Shown: positions 46,576-56,671, counted from the first letter of the stretch. The stretch: DNA of 64,000 bases from Ditibartonella choladocola (GCF_002007565.1 NZ_CP015625.1:992001-1056000), one strand, 5' to 3'. The notes: generated from the letters alone by a model not told the origin. A program made the numbers and translations.

Positions 46576-47592
46576 ATGCAAAAAATGAAAGCTATGATTG
46601 TTGGTGTGTCCGGCCTTTCACTGACAAATGACGAAAAGGATTTTATCGCTGAAAACCGGCCTTGGGCTTTCATTCTTTTTGCAAGAAATATCGGCTCGGC
46701 CGGCGAAATCAAACAATTGACTGCATCGCTTCGCTCGGCTTGCGGTCGCGATGATGCTTTTGTTTTTATCGATCAGGAAGGTGGACGTGTTCAACGGTTG
46801 CGTGCACCTCTTGCCCCCGATTATCCAACGGCAGCGACTTTGGGTGAACTCTATAAAAAGGATAAAGCCAAAGGGGTGCGCGCAAGCTTTATCATGTCAC
46901 GTCTTCACGCATTCGATTTGCAGCGGTTGGGAATAAATGCAGATTGTCTGCCGGTTCTCGATGTTCCGATTGCAGGAGCGGACAATATTATTGGGAACCG
47001 CGCTTATGGCAACGATTGTGAAACTGTGATAGCTTTGGGACGTGCAGCAACCGAAGGCTTGAAAGCAGGCGGTGTTTTGCCGGTCATGAAGCATATTCCG
47101 GGTCACGGTCGTGCATTATGTGATACCCATAAAAGCCTTGCACGTGTCGATGCTCCGTTAGAGACTTTGCGGCTTACCGATTTTGCTCCTTTCGAGGCAT
47201 TATCCGATCTGCCGGTGGCAATGACTGCGCATGTTGTTTATGAAAGTGTCGATCCGGAAAAACCGGCGACTTTGTCGAAAAAGATAGTGGGTAGCATTAT
47301 CCGCAACGAGATCGACTTTGACGGTTTGTTGATGACAGATGACTTGTCGATGAAGGCACTTTCTGGCGACTTGGGTGATTTGGCAAAAGAAGCTTTTGCC
47401 GCGGGATGTGATTTGGTTTTGCACTGCAATGGCGAGAAAGAGGAAATGGAGAAAATTGCTGCTGCAACACCTTGGCTTGAAGGCAAATCGGCTGCGCGTG
47501 CGCAAGCGGCGACGAATTGGGTTTCCCAGCCTGACAATGCCGATGAAAAGGCCTTGCGGGAAGAATTTCACAGTCTCTTGATGTTCAAATAA
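46576..47592 (+). CDS. nagZ: beta-N-acetylhexosaminidase
   Basis: Cytoplasmic GH3 enzyme of peptidoglycan recycling, cleaving GlcNAc from anhydro-muropeptides. 338 residues from ATG 46576, with FIDQEGGRVQRL, the catalytic KHIPGHGRALCDTHK loop and the Asp nucleophile in LLMTDDLSMKAL. The frame extends to an ATG at 46540, and ATG 46585 is also possible; none has a strong ribosome site. It starts a co-directional run into scpA (12-base gap). Confidence 0.95.
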   Translation: MQKMKAMIVGVSGLSLTNDEKDFIAENRPWAFILFARNIGSAGEIKQLTASLRSACGRDDAFVFIDQEGGRVQRLRAPLAPDYPTAATLGELYKKDKAKGVRASFIMSRLHAFDLQRLGINADCLPVLDVPIAGADNIIGNRAYGNDCETVIALGRAATEGLKAGGVLPVMKHIPGHGRALCDTHKSLARVDAPLETLRLTDFAPFEALSDLPVAMTAHVVYESVDPEKPATLSKKIVGSIIRNEIDFDGLLMTDDLSMKALSGDLGDLAKEAFAAGCDLVLHCNGEKEEMEKIAAATPWLEGKSAARAQAATNWVSQPDNADEKALREEFHSLLMFK

Positions 47593-47604
47593 CGGATATA
47601 AGAT

Positions 47605-48498
47605 TTGGCACCAAACGATAAAAAATCGCCGTCGAGCGGGAGAAAGAACACCGGACATCCTGCCCAGAGGGCAATGGAACCGATTTGGGAACAGGAAGAA
47701 GAACATGGCGTCAGTGAACCGACACTGGTGATTGATGTTCAGGGGTTTGAAGGTCCGCTTGATTTATTGTTACAATTGGCACGTAACCAGAAAGTCGATT
47801 TGGCACATATATCAATTGTCGAACTTGTACAGCAATATCTTGATTTTGTTAAAACAGCGCATGAATTGAGACTGGATCTTGCAGCCGATTATCTGGTGAT
47901 GGCGGCCTGGCTTGCTTACCTTAAATCCCGCCTTCTGGTTCCACAAAGATCGGATGATGAAGGTGAAAGTGGCGAAGAGCTTGCCGGATTGTTGCAATTC
48001 CGTTTGCAGAGGCTTGAAGCCATGCGCGAAGCAGCAGGCCAACTTGTAAACCGTAACCGTTTGGGACGTGATGTTTTCAAGCGTGCCAATCCGGAAATGG
48101 TCGTTGTGGAAAAAAAGCACCTTTATGACGTATCTCTCTATGATTTATTGATGGCTTATGCCGGTTTGCGCCAAAGGCAGGCAGTGAAGCGCGTCGAAGT
48201 GGGAAAGCGGGAGGTCTGGTCGCTAAAGGCCGCGCGTGCAATATTGGTGCGGTTGATGGGTGAAGCAAAGGACTGGCAGGCTTTGGACAAATTCCTGTTT
48301 GCCTTTATTCCGACAGCGCAGGAACGTCGCACCGCTTTAGCGAGCACTTTTGCGGCAAGCCTCGAAATGGTGCGAGAAAAACAGCTTGATATTCGTCAGG
48401 CAGCACCATTTGCTCCGATTTATCTTCGGGCGCACAAAAAAACGGAAGGCGAGCAAAAAACGGTGAACGGCGATCGGGCAGAGCAGGGAACCAAGTGA
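47605..48498 (+). CDS. scpA: segregation and condensation protein A
   Basis: Kleisin subunit that bridges SMC heads in chromosome condensation. 297 residues if started at TTG 47605; ATG 47674 gives 274 and is preceded by agagg, so the start is uncertain. Conserved FEGPLDLLLQLARNQKVDLAHISI and ADYLVMAAWLAYLKSRLL mark the N-terminal SMC-binding part; the C-terminal winged helix follows. The scpB start is one base after its stop. Confidence 0.95.
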   Translation: MAPNDKKSPSSGRKNTGHPAQRAMEPIWEQEEEHGVSEPTLVIDVQGFEGPLDLLLQLARNQKVDLAHISIVELVQQYLDFVKTAHELRLDLAADYLVMAAWLAYLKSRLLVPQRSDDEGESGEELAGLLQFRLQRLEAMREAAGQLVNRNRLGRDVFKRANPEMVVVEKKHLYDVSLYDLLMAYAGLRQRQAVKRVEVGKREVWSLKAARAILVRLMGEAKDWQALDKFLFAFIPTAQERRTALASTFAASLEMVREKQLDIRQAAPFAPIYLRAHKKTEGEQKTVNGDRAEQGTK

Positions 48499-48499
48499 A

Positions 48500-49204
48500 A
48501 TGGCTGAACAAAACACAGCAGAAAAAAAGCAGAATGGCGAACTTGACATTACGCCCGAACTTGTCCGCATGGCCGAAGCGATTGTTTTCGCGTCGAGCGA
48601 GCCGGTAACCGATCGCGCTCTGGAAGAGCGGCTCCCTAAGGGCGCAAATATTGCTGCCATTATGGATGTGCTTACACAGGATTACAAAAAACGCGGTGTC
48701 AATCTCGTCAAAGTAGGTAATGCCTATGCCTTCCGTACAGCACCCGATCTTGCTTTTCTTCTGAATAGACAAGAGGAACGTCCGAGGAAGCTTTCTCGTG
48801 CCGCTTTGGAAGTGCTGGCAATTATTGCCTATCACCAACCGATAACACGTGCGGAACTAGAAGACGTCAGAGGCGTTGAAACATCGAAAGGTACGTTGGA
48901 TGTGCTGATGGAAGCAGGTTGGGTGAAAATTCGTGGAAGAAGGCGCGTTCCGGGGCGACCTGTCACTTACGGAACGACCCTTGCTTTTCTCGATGAATTC
49001 AGCCTGCCGGAAATTTCCGATTTACCGGGGATGGAAGAGCTGAAAGGTGCAGGTCTTCTATCGTCAAGATTACCGGCAAGTTTCCGTATGCCATCACCAA
49101 CCGCCGATCCTGATATTCTGACCGATGAAGAAGAACCGCTTGAAGATGTCAATTTGGAACAATTAGGACTTTTAAGTCCACTTGATCGGGAAGAAAAATC
49201 TTAA
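48500..49204 (+). CDS. scpB: segregation and condensation protein B
   Basis: Kleisin-binding dimeric partner of ScpA. 234 residues, two winged-helix domains: ELVRMAEAIVFASSEPVTD and LEVLAIIAYHQPITRAELEDVRG, then the GRRRVPGRPVTYGTT loop. The last 60 residues are acidic and proline-rich. Directly after scpA. Confidence 0.96.
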   Translation: MAEQNTAEKKQNGELDITPELVRMAEAIVFASSEPVTDRALEERLPKGANIAAIMDVLTQDYKKRGVNLVKVGNAYAFRTAPDLAFLLNRQEERPRKLSRAALEVLAIIAYHQPITRAELEDVRGVETSKGTLDVLMEAGWVKIRGRRRVPGRPVTYGTTLAFLDEFSLPEISDLPGMEELKGAGLLSSRLPASFRMPSPTADPDILTDEEEPLEDVNLEQLGLLSPLDREEKS

Positions 49205-49318
49205 AATCACCTTGTTTGGGAATAAAAAATGTAAATACACGTGGTTGTGTTTAAAAGACTTGAAAAAAGTGTCTAAAAGTACACATTAAGACAGTTCCAG
49301 CATTGAAGAGAGTACATA

Positions 49319-49648
49319 ATGGGAAATTTCTTTTCACCTGTTCACCTCATAGTGATTCTACTCATCATTCTTGTCCTATTCGGTCGTGGTAAGATTTCTG
49401 AATTCATGGGCGATTTTGCCAAAGGTATCAAGAGTTTCAAAAAAGGTCTGAAAGAAGACGATGACGAGGTTGAAACTCAGCAACCGGCGGAGCGGCCGGA
49501 AATCAAAACTATTGATGTTCAACCGGAAGAGACAGTTCAACCGGCCAAACGTGTAGCGAGTACACGTAAACCGGCGGCAGCGAAAACCGCATCCCGTTCA
49601 ACCAAATCGAAAGCTAAAACAACGCAACGTAAAACGACGAAATCGTAA
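49319..49648 (+). CDS. tatA: Sec-independent translocase subunit TatA
   Basis: Pore-forming component of the twin-arginine pathway. 109 residues: membrane helix ([15 protein letters not shown]), the FGRGKISE hinge, amphipathic helix ([18 protein letters not shown]) and a Lys/Thr/Ala-rich basic tail after residue 70. E. coli TatA has 89 residues and a less basic tail. First gene of tatA-tatB-tatC. Confidence 0.96.
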   Translation: MGNFFSPVHLIVILLIILVLFGRGKISEFMGDFAKGIKSFKKGLKEDDDEVETQQPAERPEIKTIDVQPEETVQPAKRVASTRKPAAAKTASRSTKSKAKTTQRKTTKS

Positions 49649-49711
49649 AGTTTTCTTGTTGACGGAGCTTTTCTTGAGAAAGCCTTTCTTATGGGAAAGG
49701 ATCTTTGAATA

Positions 49712-50476
49712 ATGTTCGGAATTGATGGACCGGAATTTATTGTCATCCTTATCGTGCTGATTGTTGTGGTCGGCCCGAAAGACTTGCCGAAAATGTTGAA
49801 AGCGATCGGCAAGGCGACGGCGCGTATGCGCTCGACAGCCAACGAGTTCCGGCGTCAATTTGATGAGGCGATGCGTGAAGCCGAACTCGATGATTTGCAA
49901 AAAACACTTTCGGATGTGAAAGATCTTGATCCACGCAAAAAACTCACAGAAATATTCGATCCTATCCGTGACGTAGCAAAAGACGTCAAAGCAAGCATAG
50001 ATGTTCAAGAAAATGATAGCACATCCAAATCGGATGCGTCGTCAACTGAAGATGCTGGCGAAGAAAAACCGGTTGGTGCAAAAAATGGCGCGCCTCAAGG
50101 GCAAATAACGGGAAGTTCTGCCACAAGTTCGGTAAGAATTGTCGATGACGAAAAATTCCAGTCGGCCGAAGTTCCAATGGCATCGGCCGGTGGCGACACT
50201 GTAGCGAGAGCGGAAAATGCGCCGACACAAAGCTCGGATGAAGCTGAAAAAACAAAACAACCGGCCAGAAAAGCAACAAAAGAAAAGATAGCGGCGAAAA
50301 ATAATTCTTCTACCAAGTCGAAAGCTGCGACTAAGACCAATAGAGCCGCTTCTTCAAAGCAGTCCGCGTCAAAAAAAGGTGTTGAAACTCGCGCGGCAGA
50401 CGCTCCTTCACGCAAACAGAAGAGTGTAAAAGGGGCGGTTTCTGAAACGAAAAAGAAAACCACTATCGGTGTTTGA
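49712..50476 (+). CDS. tatB: Sec-independent translocase subunit TatB
   Basis: Receptor-complex component. 254 residues: N-terminal helix with the diagnostic Glu (FGIDGPEFIVILIVLIVVVGPKDLP, first part), then the amphipathic helix (MLKAIGKATARMRSTANEFRRQF) and a long low-complexity tail rich in Ala, Ser, Thr and Lys, longer than in E. coli (171 residues). Its stop overlaps a TTG of tatC; the GTG start of tatC is downstream. Confidence 0.95.
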   Translation: MFGIDGPEFIVILIVLIVVVGPKDLPKMLKAIGKATARMRSTANEFRRQFDEAMREAELDDLQKTLSDVKDLDPRKKLTEIFDPIRDVAKDVKASIDVQENDSTSKSDASSTEDAGEEKPVGAKNGAPQGQITGSSATSSVRIVDDEKFQSAEVPMASAGGDTVARAENAPTQSSDEAEKTKQPARKATKEKIAAKNNSSTKSKAATKTNRAASSKQSASKKGVETRAADAPSRKQKSVKGAVSETKKKTTIGV

Positions 50477-50496
50477 ATAAAATAGGAAAAATCATC

Positions 50497-51294
50497 GTGC
50501 ATGAGGATGAAGACGAAGTCGAAGCGAGTTCGGCGCCGCTACTGGATCATTTGATCGAGTTGCGACAACGCATTATTGTGTCTTTAATCGCGTTTGCCAT
50601 TGCGTTCATCATCTGCTTTTTCGTCAAGGATTATATACTGAACTTTTTGTTATGGCCTTACCAATGGGCAATGAAAATTTCGGGTGGCAATCCTGATAGT
50701 ATCCGGTTGCAATCGACACAGGTCTGGGAAACATTTCTGACAAAAATGAAGCTTGCAGCTTTTGGCGGTGTCATTTTGTCATTTCCTTATCTTGCGTTCC
50801 AGCTATACAGCTTTATCGCACCGGGGCTCTATCGCAATGAGAGGCGGGCTTTTTTGCCGTTTCTCATCAGTGCACCAATTTTATTTCTTTTGGGTGGGGC
50901 ATTTGTCTATTGTGTGCTCGCCCCCATGATGTTGTGGTTTTCGCTTTCACAGCAATTGTTGCCTGATTCTCATTTGAAAGTGGAATTTATTGCACGTATT
51001 TCCGATTATCTGAGCTTCATGCAGTCTTTCATTCTTATATTCGGGCTTATCTTCCAGCTTCCTCTTGTTACCAGCCTGTTGACAAAAGCCGGGCTTATTA
51101 CGTCGAAAATGCTGGTTTCCAAGCGGAAATGGGCAATTCTGATTGCTGTTGTTGTTGCAGCAATGGTGACACCTTCCGATTTCTTTACAATGTTTGGCGT
51201 CGCACTTCCTACAATTTTGCTTTATGAAGTTTCTATAATTGTTTCACGCTGGATCGAAAAGAAAGAAGCAAAAGAAAAGAACAAGGCTTCCTGA
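50497..51294 (+). CDS. tatC: Sec-independent translocase subunit TatC
   Basis: Six-helix receptor for twin-arginine signal peptides. From GTG 50497 it has 265 residues; agga at 50484-50487 gives good spacing, while the TTG at 50473 overlapping tatB has no ribosome site. The conserved LLDHLIELRQRI, the cytosolic FLTKMKLAAFGGVILSFPYLAFQ and the C-terminal VTPSDFFTMFGVALPTILLYE are present. Confidence 0.96.
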   Translation: MHEDEDEVEASSAPLLDHLIELRQRIIVSLIAFAIAFIICFFVKDYILNFLLWPYQWAMKISGGNPDSIRLQSTQVWETFLTKMKLAAFGGVILSFPYLAFQLYSFIAPGLYRNERRAFLPFLISAPILFLLGGAFVYCVLAPMMLWFSLSQQLLPDSHLKVEFIARISDYLSFMQSFILIFGLIFQLPLVTSLLTKAGLITSKMLVSKRKWAILIAVVVAAMVTPSDFFTMFGVALPTILLYEVSIIVSRWIEKKEAKEKNKAS

Positions 51295-51355
51295 TTAGTC
51301 CATTGTGGTTTAAGAACAGAAATAGAATTCAAAAATTTTATACAGGAATATCTTG

Positions 51356-52633
51356 ATGCTTGATATCAAATGGATTCGCGAAAATCCGCAAAAACTCGAC
51401 GAAGCTTTGGCAAAACGCAATGCCGAACCACAGGCAGAGAAATTGATAGCGCTTGATCTTGAACGGCGTAACCACGTTTCACATGTGCAGGTTGCCCAGG
51501 AAAGACGTAACGCCGCATCCAAAGAAATTGCGCAGGCTATGGCTTCCGGTGATACGGAACGGGCCGAAGCTCTGAAGTCGGAAGTGGCGGAACTCAAAAC
51601 ATTCCTTTCAACAGCAGAGACAAAAGGGAAAGATCTGACAGCAGCTCTTGATGATGCCCTTTCGCGTATTCCCAATATTCCGCTTGACGATGTTCCCGTA
51701 GGGCGCGACGAAAAGGATAATGTGGAACGCTATAAGGTGGGAACACCACCGTCTTTCCCGTTCGAGCCGAAACAGCATTTTGAAATCGGTGAAAAGCTTG
51801 GCCAAATGGATTTTGATCGTGCGGTCAAACTTTCCGGCGCGCGTTTCACAGTCTTGTCGGGACAACTCGCCCGTCTTGAAAGGGCACTCGGCCAATTCAT
51901 GATTGATGTCCACACTCTGGAACACGGTTATCGTGAAGTTTCAGTTCCGGTACTGGTTCGTGACAGCGCACTTTTCGGTACTGCCCAACTGCCAAAATTT
52001 GCCGAAGACCTGTTCGAGACAACCGATGGCCGTTGGCTTATCCCTACAGCAGAAGTGCCTCTGACAAATCTCGTTGCAGGCGATATTCTGGATGCAAAAA
52101 AGCTTCCAATTCGTGTCACTGCCTTAACACCATGCTTCCGTTCGGAAGCCGGTGCTGCCGGTCGTGACACACGCGGAATGCTGCGCCAACACCAGTTCTG
52201 GAAAGTCGAAATGGTGTCTATTACCGACGAAGACAGCTCGTTGGATGAGTTGGAACGCATGACCGGCTGTGCCGAAGACATTTTGAAACGGCTGGGGCTT
52301 CCATTCCGCACAATTACTTTGTGTACAGGCGATATGGGATTTAGTTCCCGTAAAACATATGACCTTGAAGTGTGGTTGCCTGGGCAAAATACCTATCGCG
52401 AAATATCGAGTTGTTCTGTATGTGGCGACTTTCAGGCACGGCGCATGAACGCGCGTTACCGCAAAGAAGGCGAAAAATCGCCTCGCTTCGTTCACACTTT
52501 GAACGGTTCGGGCGTTGCGGTCGGCCGTTGTCTCATTGCAGTCATGGAAAATTATCAGCAAAAAGATGGCTCGGTGGTTATTCCGGAAGTTCTGCGCCCC
52601 TATATGGGCGGATTGGAACGGATTGAAGCTTAA
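51356..52633 (+). CDS. serS: seryl-tRNA synthetase
   Basis: 425 residues from ATG 51356 (cagga upstream). N-terminal tRNA-binding coiled coil ([20 protein letters not shown]...), class II motif 2 ([25 protein letters not shown]) and motif 3 ([19 protein letters not shown]). Lies between tatC and surE as in other rhizobia. Confidence 0.98.
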   Translation: MLDIKWIRENPQKLDEALAKRNAEPQAEKLIALDLERRNHVSHVQVAQERRNAASKEIAQAMASGDTERAEALKSEVAELKTFLSTAETKGKDLTAALDDALSRIPNIPLDDVPVGRDEKDNVERYKVGTPPSFPFEPKQHFEIGEKLGQMDFDRAVKLSGARFTVLSGQLARLERALGQFMIDVHTLEHGYREVSVPVLVRDSALFGTAQLPKFAEDLFETTDGRWLIPTAEVPLTNLVAGDILDAKKLPIRVTALTPCFRSEAGAAGRDTRGMLRQHQFWKVEMVSITDEDSSLDELERMTGCAEDILKRLGLPFRTITLCTGDMGFSSRKTYDLEVWLPGQNTYREISSCSVCGDFQARRMNARYRKEGEKSPRFVHTLNGSGVAVGRCLIAVMENYQQKDGSVVIPEVLRPYMGGLERIEA

Positions 52634-52653
52634 TTTTTTCAAGGAACTTCAAT

Positions 52654-53418
52654 ATGCGTATTTTGCTAACCAATGATGATGGTATCCATGCGGAAGGGTT
52701 GAAAGTTCTCGAACAGATAGCCCGTAAACTTTCGGATGATGTCTGGGTTGTTGCTCCGGAAGAAGACCAAAGTGGTGTATCGCATTCTTTGACCATTTCC
52801 GATCCTTTGCGTTTGCGTCAGATTGATGAAAAACATTATGCTTTGAAAGGTACGCCGACCGATTGTGTCATTATGGCAGTCAAGCATATTATGCCGGAAG
52901 CACCCGATCTTGTACTTTCGGGTGTTAATGCCGGCGGCAATCTGGCTGACGATGTGAGCTATTCGGGCACTGTTTCGGGTGCAGTAGAGGGGATGATGCA
53001 GGGAATCCGCTCGATTGCTCTTTCGCAAGAATTTTTGCATGAAACGAACCGCGACAATATACCTTGGAATACAGTATTGTCTCTTGCGCCCGATATTTTG
53101 AAAAAGCTCGTAAAAATTCCGCTTCCTGAAGGTGTTCTTTTGAATGTGAATTTCCCTGCTTGTGAAGCTCGCGAAGTTACCGGTTTGTCCGTTGCTCCGC
53201 TCGGTCATCGCGGGCACAAGATTCTGATTGACAAGCGTGCAGACGGCCGCGGCTTGCCCTATTACTGGATGTATTTCAGCAGGGGAAAGGGCGAGAACAA
53301 AGAAAAGACAGATATTGATGTCCTGCAAGACAAGGCCATTTCTGTCACGCCTATGAAACTTGACCTGACAGCCCATGATTTTCTTCACTCATTGGAAAAA
53401 GCACTTGGGAGTGCGTGA
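52654..53418 (+). CDS. surE: 5'/3'-nucleotidase SurE
   Basis: Metal-dependent survival phosphatase acting on nucleoside monophosphates. 254 residues, with the family N-terminus [15 protein letters not shown], the metal-ligating [22 protein letters not shown] and GTPTDC motifs. Start has aagga upstream. Leads surE-pcm-nlpD, classically linked to stationary-phase survival in enterobacteria, here without rpoS. Confidence 0.97.
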   Translation: MRILLTNDDGIHAEGLKVLEQIARKLSDDVWVVAPEEDQSGVSHSLTISDPLRLRQIDEKHYALKGTPTDCVIMAVKHIMPEAPDLVLSGVNAGGNLADDVSYSGTVSGAVEGMMQGIRSIALSQEFLHETNRDNIPWNTVLSLAPDILKKLVKIPLPEGVLLNVNFPACEAREVTGLSVAPLGHRGHKILIDKRADGRGLPYYWMYFSRGKGENKEKTDIDVLQDKAISVTPMKLDLTAHDFLHSLEKALGSA

Positions 53419-53421
53419 CGA

Positions 53422-54081
53422 ATGGAAGCTGCTTCGCCTTTGTCAGAGCGGGAGGAATTGATAAATCTTGTCCTCAAAATGCGGGGCAGGGGGCTTGATG
53501 ATATGGCGTTGTTTGCAGCTCTGGAGCGAACATCGAGACGCGGCTTTGTATCGGCACCATTTATTGAAAGTGCTTATGAGAACAAAGTCATTCCGATTGA
53601 ATGCGGTGAATATATCGAACGGCTTGAAGAACAATTATATATTATATCGGCTTTGGCATTGGAAAAGAAACACCGTGTGCTGGAGATCGGAACCGGTTCG
53701 GGCTTTACCGCAGCATTATTGGCGAGACTTGCCGGTCGTGTCACAACAGTCGAACGCTATAAAACTTTGTGCGACATTGCTCGCCAAAGATTTCACGCAC
53801 TTGAAATAGATAACATCGTTTTACGGCAAATGGACGGTAGCCGTGCATTGTCGGGCTCAGGCCCCTATGACAGGATTCTGGTTTGGCCTTCGCGAAATAG
53901 AGAGCCACAAGAATTTCTGGATTTGTTGGCAGCAAACGGAATTCTGATAGAAGCAATCGGACCGGACGAGGGCGAACAGATGGTCGTAAGGTATCGCAAA
54001 ACCGGTAGCCGGTTCGAGCGGATGGATATGTTTCGTGTGCGCTATCAACCTTTTATTGAAGGGATCGCGGCAATTTTATAA
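53422..54081 (+). CDS. pcm: protein-L-isoaspartate O-methyltransferase
   Basis: Repairs isoaspartyl damage in aged proteins. 219 residues with the SAM motif VLEIGTGSGFTAALLA and the PCMT signature region IPIECGEYIERLEEQLYIISAL. Starts three bases after surE, so the two are co-transcribed. Confidence 0.95.
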   Translation: MEAASPLSEREELINLVLKMRGRGLDDMALFAALERTSRRGFVSAPFIESAYENKVIPIECGEYIERLEEQLYIISALALEKKHRVLEIGTGSGFTAALLARLAGRVTTVERYKTLCDIARQRFHALEIDNIVLRQMDGSRALSGSGPYDRILVWPSRNREPQEFLDLLAANGILIEAIGPDEGEQMVVRYRKTGSRFERMDMFRVRYQPFIEGIAAIL

Positions 54082-54203
54082 ACCGCATCAAAAAACGCGA
54101 ACGGGTTGGAAATAATGGCACCGTAAAGTCGGGCGGTTTTGTCGGAAGTTAATGGACAAACCCCGTTTTTTGTCAAATGCATGAAAATGATATATATTTT
54201 GTA

Positions 54204-54229
54204 ACGGTTAAAAACCTGTCGGTAACCGT
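54204..54229. promoter_or_regulatory. inverted repeat upstream of the nlpD-like gene
   Basis: ACGGTTA (54204-54210) and TAACCGT (54223-54229), a seven-base dyad with a 12-base centre, about 117 bases before the nlpD start and within a TTAAC-rich segment. Possible operator; no regulator is identified. Confidence 0.3.
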
Positions 54230-54345
54230 AAGCCAAGCTTTTGTCGGCAATAATTTTTTTTAACCTTAACAGAAATTTTAACCGTCAAGTAACATTAACA
54301 CGATTTAATGCGCTTAGTTGAGTATCGGGTAAATGGACAAAAAAC

Positions 54346-55521
54346 ATGCGTTTGACAATAATGAGTAAAGCTTCGCACCGCTATCTTCAAACAGCGGCAT
54401 TGTTCATCCTAGCTGGTTTTGCCACGGGATGCAGTTCCGGTACCCAACGTTTTACGGATAGTTTTTACACTGGCGCAACCGCCAATCAACAACAGGCGAT
54501 CAATAAACAGGCCGGTTATCAGCAAATGCCGCAAACGACGGGTTCTATTCAAAGTAGCGAACTACCGCCGGTTGCCGGCCAACCGTCCTATCAGGCCGCC
54601 CAGTCGCAATCGCAACCAACCTATAGCGCGTCAGCTTCCCAACCCACCCAGGTAGCATCTGCAGGTCAGGTCATGGGCACACCGCCGCATAACCTTGGAG
54701 AAATGCCTTCATCTTCATCGTCCGGTTCGTCGACAACAGCGAAGAAAAATGGCAGCTATATCGTTCAGAGTGGTGACACTCTTTATAGTGTTTCCCGCAA
54801 AACCGGCGTAAGCGTCGAATCACTCAAAAGCGCAAACGGCTTGAGCAATGGAGCTATACGGGTCGGCCAATCCTTGATTGTTCCGGGTGGTCATAACACC
54901 GAAGTGGCTTCAGCAAACACAAAAACAGCGACACCGGCCGCTCTTCCTGAAACAAAACAGACAACGCCCGCAAAAACAGCCGCCGCAACCCCGCAGACAC
55001 CCGCTCCGGCAGCAACCGAGCCGGCAAAGACTGCACAAAATGAAACGGCAAAACCGGCAGCAGAACCGGCCGTTGCCAAAAGCAGCGATACAACAATCAA
55101 TCAGGCTGAAAATGTAGCCGTTGTCGCACCGCAAGCAACAGGCATTTCAAAAATGCGTTGGCCGGCACAGGGGCGCATTCTGTCAAGCTTCGGTCAGAAA
55201 GATGGCTCCAGTACGAATGACGGTATTGATATTATGGCGCCGGAAGGTTCATCGGTTAAGGCAGCAGAAAACGGCGTTGTTATTTATGCCGGTGACGGCC
55301 TGAAAGAATTCGGCAATACAGTGCTTATCCGCCACGAAAACAATATTGTGACTGTTTACGGACATAACAGCAAGATTCTGGTTCAAAGAGGTCAAAAAGT
55401 TCGCCGTGGTGATGAAATCGCAAAATCAGGTATGTCGGGCAATGCATCGACACCGCGTGTCCACTTTGAAGTGCGCAAGAACTCAAGTCCTGTTAACCCG
55501 ATCAAATATCTGGAAAACTGA
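54346..55521 (+). CDS. nlpD: NlpD-like lipoprotein, LysM and degenerate LytM (M23)
   Basis: 391 residues (a second ATG at 54361 gives the same lipoprotein). The signal ends in the lipobox LAGFATGC, followed by a Ser/Gln/Pro-rich linker, a LysM domain near 135-185 (SYIVQSGDTLYSVSRKTGVS), an Ala/Thr/Pro-rich linker and a C-terminal LytM domain (GIDIMAPEGSSVKAAENG). The zinc ligands are lost: the position before GIDI is Asp rather than His, and RVHFEV replaces HLHFE. E. coli NlpD shows the same loss and activates the amidase AmiC, so this is likely an amidase activator rather than a peptidase. Position after surE-pcm supports this. Confidence 0.9.
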   Translation: MRLTIMSKASHRYLQTAALFILAGFATGCSSGTQRFTDSFYTGATANQQQAINKQAGYQQMPQTTGSIQSSELPPVAGQPSYQAAQSQSQPTYSASASQPTQVASAGQVMGTPPHNLGEMPSSSSSGSSTTAKKNGSYIVQSGDTLYSVSRKTGVSVESLKSANGLSNGAIRVGQSLIVPGGHNTEVASANTKTATPAALPETKQTTPAKTAAATPQTPAPAATEPAKTAQNETAKPAAEPAVAKSSDTTINQAENVAVVAPQATGISKMRWPAQGRILSSFGQKDGSSTNDGIDIMAPEGSSVKAAENGVVIYAGDGLKEFGNTVLIRHENNIVTVYGHNSKILVQRGQKVRRGDEIAKSGMSGNASTPRVHFEVRKNSSPVNPIKYLEN

Positions 55522-55561
55522 TAAGACGATCAAGGCAAACATGCTATAAACGAGGTTACGC

Positions 55562-55588
55562 AAAAAGCCGGTTTTGAACCGGCTTTTT
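55562..55588. terminator. bidirectional terminator between nlpD and DUF815 genes
   Basis: Perfect 12-base stem aaaaagccggtt / aaccggcttttt with a three-base loop. The U- and A-tracts flank the GC part, so it can serve both convergent genes. Confidence 0.93.
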
Positions 55589-55610
55589 TATGATCTCCAA
55601 GATGATGTTT

Positions 55611-56474
55611 TCAATCAAGTTTCTTGCCTAAACGACCGGCAAGGGCAAGAATAAATTGCCATGCGACACGCCCCGAACGGTTTCCACGCGTTGTTGCCCA
55701 TTCAAGTGCGTCGTGGTGGACTTTATCCAGTGGTTCATCAAGCCCGTAATGACGGACATATCCGTCAATCATATCAAGATATTCATCTTGTGCGCATTTA
55801 TGAAAACCGAGCCATAAACCGAATCGGTCCGAAAGCGAGACCTTTTCTTCAATCGCTTCCGATGGATTGACAGCCGTCGACGATTCATTGTCGATCATTT
55901 CGCGCGGCATCAAATGACGCCGGTTCGAGGTTGCGTAAAAAAGAACATTTTCCGGACGCCCTTCAACACCGCCGTCGAGAGCGGCTTTGAGCGACTTGTA
56001 AGAGGTGTCGTCCTGATCGAACGACAGATCATCACAGAAAATAATGGATCTATAGGGTGTTTTTCTGAGTTCACTTAACAATACGGGAAGTGTTCCTATA
56101 TCCTCGCGATGGATTTCAATCAGTTTTAGGGGACGTTTGTCTTTATTTTGCTGGTTAATTTTTGCCTGAACGGATTTTACCAGTGAAGATTTTCCCATGC
56201 CACGCGCGCCCCAAAGAAGAACATTGTTGGCGGGCAAGCCGTTGGCAAATTGGCGCGTATTTTCAATGAGCGCATCACGTGCCTGATCGACGCCTTTGAT
56301 AAGATCAATATCGACCCTGTTTACATGTTTGACCGGATTGAGCGTCAATTTTTCAGGATTCCAGACGAAGCAGTCGCATTGATCCATATCAAGGGGCGTA
56401 ACTTCAGGCGGTGCCATGCGCGACAATATTGCAATCAATTGATCGAGTTTACGGTTTAATGTTTCATCAGTCAT
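55611..56474 (-). CDS. DUF815 AAA+-type ATPase
   Basis: 287-residue protein of the DUF815 family. Walker A LLWGARGMGKSSLVKS near residue 90, Walker B IIFCDDLSFD, and the C-terminal TTRGNRSGRVAWQF. Relatives are widespread and of unknown role; they usually lie beside yajC-secDF in alphaproteobacteria, as here (divergent from yajC). Two early Cys (QCDCF) are notable. Confidence 0.92.
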   Translation of the reverse strand: MTDETLNRKLDQLIAILSRMAPPEVTPLDMDQCDCFVWNPEKLTLNPVKHVNRVDIDLIKGVDQARDALIENTRQFANGLPANNVLLWGARGMGKSSLVKSVQAKINQQNKDKRPLKLIEIHREDIGTLPVLLSELRKTPYRSIIFCDDLSFDQDDTSYKSLKAALDGGVEGRPENVLFYATSNRRHLMPREMIDNESSTAVNPSEAIEEKVSLSDRFGLWLGFHKCAQDEYLDMIDGYVRHYGLDEPLDKVHHDALEWATTRGNRSGRVAWQFILALAGRLGKKLD

Positions 56475-56671
56475 TTGAATCTTCCGCCAATTGTTTTACG
56501 TATGTCATTATCACGTGTGATAATAAAACCAAAATTTTTCTTCTTGAAAGCTTTGTCGGTTGCGTTATCAAGGGCAAAGCTTTAATGCCTAGGATTGAAT
56601 GGTGACCGCTTGAAGCGGTTGATCGAGCTTCGACCATGTAAATCGTGAAGTTCGACTTATCGATTGAACGA

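Noticed and set aside
54260..54308. Cluster of five TTAA motifs upstream of nlpD as CtrA binding sites
   Set aside because: CtrA sites need TTAA-N7-TTAA. Measured spacings are N2, N8, N13 and N6, so no pair fits; the cluster is probably just AT-rich promoter DNA.
54910..55134. Cys/Gly-rich minus-strand ORF opposite nlpD
   Set aside because: Arises from the Ala/Thr/Pro-repeat linker read on the other strand.
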